From: JBMNTP01 sp050945795
GTDB taxonomy: Bacteria; Bacillota; Clostridia; Christensenellales; MGBC116941
Assembly: GCA_050945795.1 (NCBI GenBank)
Contig: JBMNTP010000002.1
Span: 81,835 to 145,834, forward strand
Direction: 5' to 3'
DNA length: 64,000 nt
The position numbers and the translations under genes are program-made. Below the pieces are notes generated by a model. It was not told the origin of the DNA, did not search any database, and saw only the letters and a program-made list of their open reading frames with translations. Every line of letters starts with the position of its first letter. Positions within the stretch are counted from its first letter, which is position 1. Positions 7,374 through 15,349 of this stretch are shown here, one piece after another.

Positions 7374-10300
7374 ATGATGGGAACGGCTTACAAAAAGGAT
7401 ATATTCCGCACCATAATAAAAAACTGGAAGCGCTTCATATCGATTATAATTATAACGGCTCTGGGCGTCGGCATGATGTCGGGGCTGTACGCCGCCTGCC
7501 TTGATATGTATTACTCGGCGGACAAGTTCTATGACGAGCACAACCTTTTTGATATCCGCATATTATCAACGCTCGGCTTTAGTCAAACCGACCTTGACGC
7601 CATTTCAAAACTTGACGATGTTGAAATATTCGAGGGCGGATACAGCGAAAATGTATATAACGATATTGACGGCGTGCGTAAAACCGCCGAAATAAGCGTA
7701 ATCAGCCAAAAAGGATTGAATACCCCAAAGCTTATAGAGGGCGACCTGCCCCAAAGATCGGGGCAAATTGCCGTTACGCAAAAATACATTGACGATAGCG
7801 GCAAATCAATAGGCGATACAATTCTATTAGATTTAGACGAGCATCAAAAGGGCAAGGCGGACAAAACAGATACAGCGGATAACGCAAATGCGCCGGATAA
7901 AACCGCCTCCGATACCGATATAGATTTTGATGTTGATACTGATATCGAATTTGAGGAAGACTCCTCCGCCCTTTTAAATACAGCCTATACCATAACCGGT
8001 ATAGTTGTAGACCCTATGAATATAGAGAACAACCAGAACGGCACATCATTTCGTTCGGATATCGACACCGACTATACTTTGTTTATAACCGCCGACAACA
8101 TCGACAGCGATATTTATACAGTGCTGTATATTAGGCTTAGAGGAACGGCGGATATGCTCTGCTATTCAGAGGAATACGAAAGCGCGGTTGGGCGCGTTAC
8201 TTCTTATATAGAAAACACTATAAAAAGGCAAAGAGAGAAAATACGCTACCACTCGGTTTTCGATGAGGCGCTTGAAACCATAAAGGACGCCGAAAATACA
8301 ATGCAGGAAAAGTTCGCCGAGGCGGACGAAAAATTCACCGACGCTTGGGATGATATACTCGAGGCCGAACGCGAGCTGCGTGACGGCGAAAAGGAGCTTA
8401 AAGCCCGGCAAAAAGACGCCGATATTAAAATACGGCAGGCCCGCTCAAAAATGCTATCTTACGGAAATACGCTAGCTGATGCCATCGCCGAGGCAAACGC
8501 CGCTAAGGATATGCTATCGGCAGCCGAAACAGAGCTTAACGCAAACGCCGATGAGCTGGCATCGGGTAGAGCGCAGTTTGAAACGGAAAAGCGACAGGCT
8601 CTTGATGAGCTAAACGCAACCGAGTCAGAACTAAACGACGCCGATCGCCAACTAAAGGCGCAGCGCGCGGCGATCGAGTCCGGCGTATCGCAGCTTAAAG
8701 CGGCGTTTGGCGAATTATGGCCGGCACCGCAATGGCACGCGTTAGCAAATCGCAGCGCCGCGCTTTCGGCACAAGGCGTCGATCAAACCGGCATACAACA
8801 TGCTGCGGCGGCTGAAATAACCGCTCTCGCCGCCGCCATGCATACTAGCGTAGCGTTTATAAAACCGGCGCTGATACACGAAATAAGCGTGGCACAGGCG
8901 GCGCTTACCATCGCCAATAACGAGCTTAACGCTCTAAACAATCAGCTTAAAGACGCCAGGCAAACCGCCGACGCCGCGAAAACAAATCTTTTAAATAAGC
9001 AGGCATTATTATCTGCGGCAACCGACGCTCTTAAAATTGAAACGGATAAGCTCAACGCGCTTGAAGAAGGCTCCCTTGAATATAACGAGCAGCTTATAGT
9101 GGTAGCCGCGGCGCAATATGCTGTTGATACCGCCAGCGCTGATGTAGAATCGGCGGCCGCCGCCGTAGCCTATTCTGATGGCGAAGTCGCTTCGCTGTCC
9201 TCTTCATGCGACACTAAAGCCTTAGAGATAAGCGGCTTAAACACTACTATACAGCAAATGAACCAGCAATTGGAAAGCCTTGATACCGCGCCCGAAACAG
9301 CGGTACAGCTTGCTATTGCCTCGGGTATGGTATCGGCGGGGCAGAAAGAACTTGACGCCGGAAAAGGAGCTTTTTTTGCAGCTAAGGCAGCCGCGCTTCA
9401 AGCGTTTGATGAGGCGGAGTCGGATATAATATCCGGAGAAAAATCAATTGCCGAGGCGCGCACGCTTTTAGATGAAAAAAAAGTCGAGCTTGAAGAGGGA
9501 AAACAGCAGCTTGCGGCGGGCATAGCCGATTTTGAGGCGGGTAAAGCGCGGCTTAATATCGAGGCGGCAGACGCTGACAGAAAAATAGCCGAAGCGTGGG
9601 CGGAGCTTAATGACGGCAGAGCTGAACTTGATGACGGCAAATCCGAATTGCTAGAGCAGGAGCAGAAGTATATTTCAAAAAAGGATGATGCGTATAACCA
9701 GCTTGCCGAGGCGTATATTGAGCTTTATGACATAGACATGACAAGGTGGTATGTGCAAAACCGCTCCTCCCTTGATAGCTATTCCAGCCTTAAAAATGAC
9801 TTATCGTCAATTGAGGCGGTGGGGCAGGTTTTCCCCGCCATATTCCTGCTTGTTGCCATACTTGTAAGCCTCACCACCATGACCCGCATGGTGGAGGAGG
9901 AGCGCGGCCTTATAGGCACATACAAAGCGCTCGGATTTTACAATGCCGCCATTTATAGCAAATATATACTGTTCGCTTTGGCCGCCTGCATTGGCGGCGG
10001 CATACTCGGCGACCTTTTCGGCTTTATACTAATGCCAAAGCTTATATCCGCTATACTCGCCCAGCTTTACATTATGCCGGAGTATTACCTTCGTTTCGAT
10101 GCGCTCTACGGCGTTGGCGGCGTACTGCTCTTTATGGCGGGCATAATAGGCTCAACAATATTGGCGCTTAGAAAAGAGCTTAAGCAAATGCCCGCCGTAC
10201 TCATGCGCCCCAAAGCGCCCCGTGCCGGCTCTCGCGTATTCTTAGAACGCATACCGATTATATGGAATCGTATAAGCTTTTTAAACAAAGTAACTATAAG

Positions 10301-11393
10301 AAACCTTTTCAGGTATAAAAAGCGGCTGTTTATGACGATAGGCGGCATAATGGGCTGCACCGCGCTTATACTCTGCGGCTTCGCCATAAAAGACTCTGTC
10401 GAGCGGTTGCCGCTAAGGCAATACGGCGAAATATACAAATATGATCTTATGGCTATCGCTAAAGACGATGGCAACTACGAATTAACAGCGCTACTCTCTT
10501 CAGACGACGAAATTTTAGAGTATATAAACCTTCGCATAGAAAGCGTTAAGCTTATAAACGCCGACAGCGAAGAAGAAGCGGCGCAACTTATGGTGATACC
10601 TAGAAGCGCCGACATAAGCGAATATATAAATATAGTTGATTTAAATGGCAACGCTCTTGATTTAAGCGATACCGGCGCTATAATTACTAAAAACGCCTCC
10701 GAGATGCTTGATATAGGCATAGGAGAGACGGTTGCCGTACAAGACATAGATCTTGTGCAACGCGAAGCACAAATATACGGCATTGCCGCCAATTATATAG
10801 GCAACAATATATATATGAGCGAGAGTATGTATGAAACGCTTTTTGGTAAATACGAGGCCAACGGAGCCTTAGCGCTGCTGAGCGAATCTTACACCGACCA
10901 CGCCGCATATGCCGAGCGCCTTGTAAATGATGAAGTGGCGATGTCGGCTATGAACGCGTCAGAGCTTAGAGACGGCTTTAGCTTTGACCTTATAGGAGCG
11001 GTGGTGCTGCTGCTTGTTGCCGTTGCCGGCGGTCTGGCGTTTGTAGTGCTTTTCACATTGTCAAACACAAATATATCTGAGCGGGTACGCGAATTAGCCA
11101 CAATAAAGGTTTTAGGCTTCCATGACGCAGAAGTGCATCAATATGTTCATAAAGAAACATTTATAATAACGCTTATGGGCATACTTTTGGGCATGCCGTT
11201 TGGTAGGCTTATAAGCGGGCTGCTTACAGTAGTGCTGCATCTGCCATCGATACATTTCGCCGTACATGTTGAGCCGATAAGCTATATAATCGCTGCCGCC
11301 ATAACGTTATGCTTCGCTATAATAGTCAACTGGATGACAAAGCGCACCCTCAATAATATAAATATGGTGGATGCGCTAAAAAGCATTGAATAA
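7374..11393 (+). CDS. Giant FtsX-type ABC transporter permease with a long coiled coil
   Basis: A 1339-aa membrane protein. Layout: cytosolic start, TM1 (about 20-44), extracytoplasmic domain with an acidic D/T-rich insert (about 153-198, DTDIDFDVDTDIEFEED), a coiled-coil region of roughly 500 residues (about 280-780) rich in A, E, L, D and K, then two FtsX units: TMs near VFPAIFLLVAILVSL, LAACIGGGILGDLFGF, GVLLFMAGIIGST, MTIGGIMGCTALILCG, a second outer domain (about 1020-1190), and TMs near GAVVLLLVAVAGGLAF, TLMGILLGMPFG and IIAAAITLCFAI. Ordinary FtsX/MacB permeases are 400-850 aa. The gene is coupled to the ATPase by 1 base. In family terms it would do mechanical work outside the membrane; substrate unknown. 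Confidence 0.92.
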   Translation: MMGTAYKKDIFRTIIKNWKRFISIIIITALGVGMMSGLYAACLDMYYSADKFYDEHNLFDIRILSTLGFSQTDLDAISKLDDVEIFEGGYSENVYNDIDGVRKTAEISVISQKGLNTPKLIEGDLPQRSGQIAVTQKYIDDSGKSIGDTILLDLDEHQKGKADKTDTADNANAPDKTASDTDIDFDVDTDIEFEEDSSALLNTAYTITGIVVDPMNIENNQNGTSFRSDIDTDYTLFITADNIDSDIYTVLYIRLRGTADMLCYSEEYESAVGRVTSYIENTIKRQREKIRYHSVFDEALETIKDAENTMQEKFAEADEKFTDAWDDILEAERELRDGEKELKARQKDADIKIRQARSKMLSYGNTLADAIAEANAAKDMLSAAETELNANADELASGRAQFETEKRQALDELNATESELNDADRQLKAQRAAIESGVSQLKAAFGELWPAPQWHALANRSAALSAQGVDQTGIQHAAAAEITALAAAMHTSVAFIKPALIHEISVAQAALTIANNELNALNNQLKDARQTADAAKTNLLNKQALLSAATDALKIETDKLNALEEGSLEYNEQLIVVAAAQYAVDTASADVESAAAAVAYSDGEVASLSSSCDTKALEISGLNTTIQQMNQQLESLDTAPETAVQLAIASGMVSAGQKELDAGKGAFFAAKAAALQAFDEAESDIISGEKSIAEARTLLDEKKVELEEGKQQLAAGIADFEAGKARLNIEAADADRKIAEAWAELNDGRAELDDGKSELLEQEQKYISKKDDAYNQLAEAYIELYDIDMTRWYVQNRSSLDSYSSLKNDLSSIEAVGQVFPAIFLLVAILVSLTTMTRMVEEERGLIGTYKALGFYNAAIYSKYILFALAACIGGGILGDLFGFILMPKLISAILAQLYIMPEYYLRFDALYGVGGVLLFMAGIIGSTILALRKELKQMPAVLMRPKAPRAGSRVFLERIPIIWNRISFLNKVTIRNLFRYKKRLFMTIGGIMGCTALILCGFAIKDSVERLPLRQYGEIYKYDLMAIAKDDGNYELTALLSSDDEILEYINLRIESVKLINADSEEEAAQLMVIPRSADISEYINIVDLNGNALDLSDTGAIITKNASEMLDIGIGETVAVQDIDLVQREAQIYGIAANYIGNNIYMSESMYETLFGKYEANGALALLSESYTDHAAYAERLVNDEVAMSAMNASELRDGFSFDLIGAVVLLLVAVAGGLAFVVLFTLSNTNISERVRELATIKVLGFHDAEVHQYVHKETFIITLMGILLGMPFGRLISGLLTVVLHLPSIHFAVHVEPISYIIAAAITLCFAIIVNWMTKRTLNNINMVDALKSIE

Positions 11394-11443
11394 ACAACGT
11401 AGCAGATGCCGAGCTCAATAAAAGGCTTTATAGTACTATGCCG

Positions 11444-12121
11444 CTATTTCGTTTTTATAAGGCCATTGAGCCTTTCGGTGTCAAGCAGCGTTATTTTACC
11501 GCGCGCCAGCTTAAGCATGCCTTCGCCGGCCAAATAATTAAGCATTTTTGTCACCACTTCTCTGGCGCTGCCCATATGACGGGCAATTTCATCATGCGTT
11601 ATTAATAAAACATTTGAGCCTTCAATAACTCTCTGCTCAAGAAGCAGCGCGGCAAGACGGCTGTCAAAGCTGGTGAAAAGCACCTGCTCCATAATCCACA
11701 TAACATCGGAAAAACGCGACGACATAAGCTGATTTGTATAATGCGCAACCGGCAGCGACTTTTTAACCAGCTTTTCATATAAATCCGCCGGCACGATAAA
11801 CGCCTCGGTATCCTTTTCCGCCTCAACATGCATCTCAAAGCTTATGTTGCTCATTATACACGCCGCCGAAAACAAACATATATCCCAAGCAAAAAGGCGA
11901 TAAAGAGTTATTTCCTTGCCGCTTTCAGAGAGTATAAAAACGCGAAGCTGCCCCGATTTTACCAGGAACAATCCCGCGCAGTCGCCGGAGCCTTGATGCG
12001 GCCGCTCTCCTTTTTTAAAGCGGCGCAGCTCGGCACACTCTTTTATGACTTCCTGCTCTTTTATATCAATTTTGTCCCAGCACGGGAATATTTCCTCTAA
12101 GCAAACCGGCTCGTTTCCCAT
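11444..12121 (-). CDS. Crp/Fnr-family transcriptional regulator
   Basis: A 225-aa regulator with an N-terminal cyclic-nucleotide-binding-like beta barrel (about 20-125, GLFLVKSGQLRVFILSESGK) and a C-terminal winged helix (about 165-220, LLITHDEIARHMGSAREVVT, recognition helix SAREVVTKML). It has several cysteines (C8, C14, then ones near 28, 48, 81 and 87), but not the fixed Fnr cluster spacing, so redox or heme sensing is only possible. It is last in a trxA-peroxiredoxin-regulator group. An intrinsic terminator ends only about 21 bases before its ATG, so expression must come from read-through or antitermination. RBS GGGAGGG. Confidence 0.9.
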   Translation of the reverse strand: MGNEPVCLEEIFPCWDKIDIKEQEVIKECAELRRFKKGERPHQGSGDCAGLFLVKSGQLRVFILSESGKEITLYRLFAWDICLFSAACIMSNISFEMHVEAEKDTEAFIVPADLYEKLVKKSLPVAHYTNQLMSSRFSDVMWIMEQVLFTSFDSRLAALLLEQRVIEGSNVLLITHDEIARHMGSAREVVTKMLNYLAGEGMLKLARGKITLLDTERLNGLIKTK

Positions 12122-12142
12122 TTTCCCTCCCGAATATAAGGC

Positions 12143-12181
12143 AAAAAAGCAGACCTTATACTCTTTAAGTATAAGGTCTGC
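12143..12181 (-). terminator. Intrinsic terminator between peroxiredoxin and Crp/Fnr genes
   Basis: A perfect 14-bp stem, GCAGACCTTATACT with its complement around a 5-base loop, followed on the minus strand by six T. It lies after the peroxiredoxin stop and just before the regulator start, with no space for a promoter between the T-run and that ATG. Confidence 0.9.
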
Positions 12182-12237
12182 CGGCTTTTATTTCAACAAA
12201 GGCGATTTTATGTATAAGCCTTTGGTCAATTCATGCT

Positions 12238-12915
12238 CTATTTTTTCTCCCTGCGAAAGCACATAAACCAGTCGAGGCAGTATTGGTCGTCGCTCTGGTT
12301 ATCCATTCTTTCCTTAGCTGTACCGCACGAACCCGCTGTAGGCACAATGACATCGTCCCCCGGCCGCCAGTCGGCAGGAGTCGCCACTTTATCGTTGTCC
12401 GCCTTTTGCAGCGCCAGTATAATGCGCTTGATTTCATCGAAGTTGCGTCCCGTGGACAGCGGATAGTATAGTATGGTGCGTATTTTGGCTTCAGGGTCTA
12501 TCACGAATACTGCGCGAACGGCCTGCGTATTCGACTGCCCCGGCTGCATCATGCCGTATTTGTTCGCTACCTCCATGCGTATGTCCTCTATAAGAGGGAA
12601 TTTGACTTCTATGTTCTTTTTGCCGTTCCACTCCAGCTCCTGAATTTTTCTAAGCCAGGCTATATGCGCGTACAGTGAGTCTACCGACAAGCCTATAAGC
12701 TCTGTGTTGAGTTCCTTAAACTCGTCAGCCATAGATGCAAACGTCATAAACTCCGTTGTACATACTGGTGTAAAGTCGGCGGGGTGCGAAAAGAGTATTA
12801 CCCATTTGCCCTTGTAATCGTCGGGGAAGTTAATGTCTCCTTGCGTTGTAACAGCCTTAAAGGCGGGTGCGTCATCTCCTATAAGAGGCATTCTTCGTAC
12901 TTGCATTTCTTCCAT
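12238..12915 (-). CDS. 1-Cys/Prx6-type peroxiredoxin
   Basis: A 225-aa peroxiredoxin that reduces peroxides with a reactive cysteine. The catalytic motif is PADFTPVCTTEF (peroxidatic Cys in PVCTTE), and RAVFVIDPEAKIRTILYYPLSTGRN is the Prx6 block. Length and C-terminal domain fit the Prx6 subfamily; two C-terminal cysteines in YCLDWFMCFR resemble the extra pair of archaeal-type enzymes, which can form the resolving disulfide. It follows thioredoxin by 74 bases, its likely reductant, and precedes a Crp/Fnr regulator. RBS GGGAG lies 8 bases before ATG 12915. Confidence 0.95.
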   Translation of the reverse strand: MEEMQVRRMPLIGDDAPAFKAVTTQGDINFPDDYKGKWVILFSHPADFTPVCTTEFMTFASMADEFKELNTELIGLSVDSLYAHIAWLRKIQELEWNGKKNIEVKFPLIEDIRMEVANKYGMMQPGQSNTQAVRAVFVIDPEAKIRTILYYPLSTGRNFDEIKRIILALQKADNDKVATPADWRPGDDVIVPTAGSCGTAKERMDNQSDDQYCLDWFMCFRREKK

Positions 12916-12989
12916 TTTTTACTCTCCCTTTCATTTTTTCTATTTTGCGGCGGCATTGAAAACGTATCAAGCCGCCTTCTAAAAATCTA

Positions 12990-13304
12990 TTATTGCTCTA
13001 GCATCTCTAAAATTTCTTGCTTTGACCTAACGCCTACCGACATAGCGGCAAGCTCTCCTCCTTTTAGCACCGCCAGCGTTGGAATCCCCATAACCCGAAA
13101 CTGAGCCGCCAATTCCTTTTCTTCATCAACATTAACCTTAGCAACCTTTGCCTTACCGGCAAGCTCGCCGGCTATCTCGTCTACTATCGGCGAAAGCATA
13201 CGGCATGGCCCGCACCACGGCGCCCAAAAGTCAATCAGCATAGTTGTATCCTCTGCCATAGCCTCTGTTTTAAAGTTATCTTTAGTAAGTTTTATAGTAG
13301 CCAT
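12990..13304 (-). CDS. trxA: Thioredoxin
   Basis: A 104-aa thioredoxin with the active site WAPWCGPCRM and the cis-proline region MGIPTLAVLKGGE. It reduces disulfides and probably serves the peroxiredoxin encoded next. The start ATG at 13304 gives the usual N-terminus ATIKLTKDNF; GGGGGA lies about 7 bases upstream. A further upstream ATG at 13319 is unlikely. No thioredoxin reductase is in the window. Confidence 0.96.
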   Translation of the reverse strand: MATIKLTKDNFKTEAMAEDTTMLIDFWAPWCGPCRMLSPIVDEIAGELAGKAKVAKVNVDEEKELAAQFRVMGIPTLAVLKGGELAAMSVGVRSKQEILEMLEQ

Positions 13305-13451
13305 CGCTGCATCCCCCATCTTTTGTTATCATAATCCTACCAAGCTTTGCCCGCCTTTTCTGTGACAATGTCACATATCGATAAAAGCATCCGGTTGTTC
13401 ATATTAGAAACCGGCTTGTCCACAACAGCGGCTTTAAGCGGCATATATCTA

Positions 13452-13480
13452 TTGCTATGCTGGTTCGGTAGGGGTATAAT
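13452..13480 (+). promoter_or_regulatory. Sigma-A promoter of apt
   Basis: TTGCTA at 13452-13457, 17 bases, TATAAT at 13475-13480. A small inverted repeat (GTTGT/ACAAC, 13487-13502) covers the predicted start of transcription; it has no T-run and could be an operator or a 5' stability hairpin. Confidence 0.7.
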
Positions 13481-13524
13481 AGATATGTTGTGTATTTACA
13501 ACACAAACTTCAGGAGGTTTTCTA

Positions 13525-14040
13525 ATGACTGGCTATGAAATGGAAATCTTTCCGGATTTCCCTATAAAAGGTGTAAATTTTTTTGATATAAGCTCTATTC
13601 TCCAAAATGATAATTGGTTTGAAAAGACTGCCGAACAGTTCCGTGAGTCTTATCCCGGCCCGCAACCCGATTATGTGTTGGGCATAGAATCGCGCGGCCT
13701 TATATATGCAACTGTCGTATCCGGCGCTATAGAGCGCGGGCTTGTTATGGCAAGAAAGCCGGGCAAGCTGCCGGGTGAGCTTCTTGGCGCACAGTACGGC
13801 AAAGAGTACGGCAAGGACAGACTGGAGATACAAAAATCTAAAATAACTCCCGGCGCTAAATACCTTATAGTAGACGATATACTCGCCACCGGCAATACCA
13901 TAAAAGCCGTTGCCGACCTAATAACCGAACTTGGCGGAGAAATACTCGGCATATGGGTATATGGTGAAATAGACGGGCTGGGCGGCAGGGAGTTGCTTAA
14001 AGAATATCCGCTGTATTCGGTTGTAAACCTTAAAGAATAG
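13525..14040 (+). CDS. apt: Adenine phosphoribosyltransferase
   Basis: A 171-aa purine salvage enzyme making AMP from adenine and PRPP. It has the PRPP loop IVDDILATGNTI, the adenine-side block DYVLGIESRGLIYA and the RKPGKLPGEL segment typical of APT. AGGAGG lies just upstream of the ATG. It stands alone with its own promoter and terminator. In many Firmicutes apt lies next to relA; that is not so here. Confidence 0.97.
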   Translation: MTGYEMEIFPDFPIKGVNFFDISSILQNDNWFEKTAEQFRESYPGPQPDYVLGIESRGLIYATVVSGAIERGLVMARKPGKLPGELLGAQYGKEYGKDRLEIQKSKITPGAKYLIVDDILATGNTIKAVADLITELGGEILGIWVYGEIDGLGGRELLKEYPLYSVVNLKE

Positions 14041-14061
14041 CAAAGATTAATATAATTCCGA

Positions 14062-14087
14062 AAAACTCGCCACAAGGCGAGTTTTTT
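14062..14087 (+). terminator. Intrinsic terminator of apt
   Basis: A 10-bp stem (AAAACTCGCC and its complement, loop ACAA) running directly into TTTTTT. On the minus strand it is also followed by an A/T tract and may serve both convergent genes. Confidence 0.9.
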
Positions 14088-14113
14088 ACTTCCAATCAAC
14101 TTTTTAAAGGCGT

Positions 14114-14653
14114 TTAGCTCATTTTGCCACAAAAATGCATTTCGTATATATTCATTGTTTCTTTTATAATGTGCTTGGCCTGCTCCCTATCCATTATCTC
14201 GGACGCGGTAGTATCAAGATGCTCCAGGTTTTTATATACTTCAAAGAAGTGTACGATTTCGCTAAGTATATGCGGCGGCAGCTCTGATATATCCTTATAG
14301 AAATTCCATGTGGGGTCTTGGAGCGGTATCGCTATAATTTTGTCGTCCATTTTGCCGCTGTCCATCATGCGAACCACGCCTATCGGGTAGCATTCCACCA
14401 TAACCATAGGGTCAAGGCTTTCAGTACATAGAACTAAAACGTCTAACGGATCGCCATCATCGGCGTATGTGCGGGGTATAAAGCCGTAGTTGGCGGGATA
14501 GTGAGTGGATGTGTAAAGTATTCTGTCCAGCCTAAGAATACCCGTCTCTTTATCCATTTCATATTTTTTCTTGCTTCCCCCCGATATCTCTATCACCGCC
14601 ATAAATTTTTCGGGGGTGATACGGCTGGGATTTATATCATGCCATATTCTCAT
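14114..14653 (-). CDS. ppa: Inorganic pyrophosphatase (family I)
   Basis: A 179-aa soluble pyrophosphatase. The signature DDGDPLDVLVL carries metal-binding aspartates, with another in the GKMDDKIIAIP segment; NYGFIPRTY and YKDISELPPH are also family blocks. It removes pyrophosphate made in biosynthesis. Family I is the E. coli-type fold, unlike the manganese family II enzyme common in Bacillus. RBS GAGGTGAC precedes the ATG. It reads convergently to apt. Confidence 0.97.
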   Translation of the reverse strand: MRIWHDINPSRITPEKFMAVIEISGGSKKKYEMDKETGILRLDRILYTSTHYPANYGFIPRTYADDGDPLDVLVLCTESLDPMVMVECYPIGVVRMMDSGKMDDKIIAIPLQDPTWNFYKDISELPPHILSEIVHFFEVYKNLEHLDTTASEIMDREQAKHIIKETMNIYEMHFCGKMS

Positions 14654-14832
14654 TTTTTGTCACCTCATTGCTATTGTATCACATTGCCGTCACTGCCGTC
14701 AGCATGAAAAAGGGTACGAGAATTCCCGCCCCTTATGGTAAAGCCTAATTTACATTGCCGCCCACCGCATAAAGTCCGGTTTTTCTTTACCAAACCGGCT
14801 AGGGAAGCGGATTTTAGCGACAGATACGCCGG

Positions 14833-15174
14833 TTACATAGCGCTTTCGCCTTTTTCGCCGGTACGGATTCTTATAGCGTCCTCAACATTGTAAACAAAAA
14901 TTTTACCGTCGCCCGGTTCACCTGTTGCCACGGTATTAATTATTGAATTTATAATGCCATCAACCTTTTCATCCCCCACCACCGTTTCAAGTTTATACTG
15001 TGAAACAAGACCGGCCTTTTTGGGAGTGTTTTTTAAGTGATGCTCAGCCAAGCCCTTTTGATTGCCGTAGCCTGTGATGCTGGTAATCATCAATCCGGTT
15101 ACGCCGAGATCATCGAGCAATGCGCGTACCTCGTCAAGCTTTTCCGGCCTGATAATTATCTCGATTTTCTTCAC
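14833..15174 (-). CDS. glnB: PII-family nitrogen regulatory protein
   Basis: A 113-aa PII signal protein: KKIEIIIRPEKLDEVRALL at the N-terminus, ITGYGNQKG at the T-loop base, and the TGEPGDGKIFV nucleotide loop. PII proteins read ATP/ADP and 2-oxoglutarate and act on glutamine synthetase, ammonium channels or regulators. The T-loop here (AEHHLKNTPKKAGLVSQYK) lacks the tyrosine used for uridylylation in enterobacteria. The GTG at 15174 has GAGGTGAGG directly upstream; another GTG at 15183 is less well placed. It lies downstream of glnA but has its own promoter, and no amtB is near, which points to glutamine synthetase as partner. Confidence 0.93.
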   Translation of the reverse strand: MKKIEIIIRPEKLDEVRALLDDLGVTGLMITSITGYGNQKGLAEHHLKNTPKKAGLVSQYKLETVVGDEKVDGIINSIINTVATGEPGDGKIFVYNVEDAIRIRTGEKGESAM

Positions 15175-15213
15175 TGACCTCACCTCTTATCATATTTTTT
15201 GTACTTAACTACA

Positions 15214-15242
15214 ATTATACAGCATAACACGACGGGTACCAA
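15214..15242 (-). promoter_or_regulatory. Sigma-A promoter of the PII gene
   Basis: On the minus strand TTGGTA, 17 bases, TATAAT. It lies between the glnA stop and the PII start, so PII can be expressed independently of glnA. Confidence 0.7.
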
Positions 15243-15349
15243 TACAATGCCGTTTATTTATAATCGCCGTTATGCCTTAACTGCGCTTTAATATCGCCCT
15301 TCCATTATATGCGCTGCTTTTTATTATATCCCACCGCAAAGCCCTGCAC

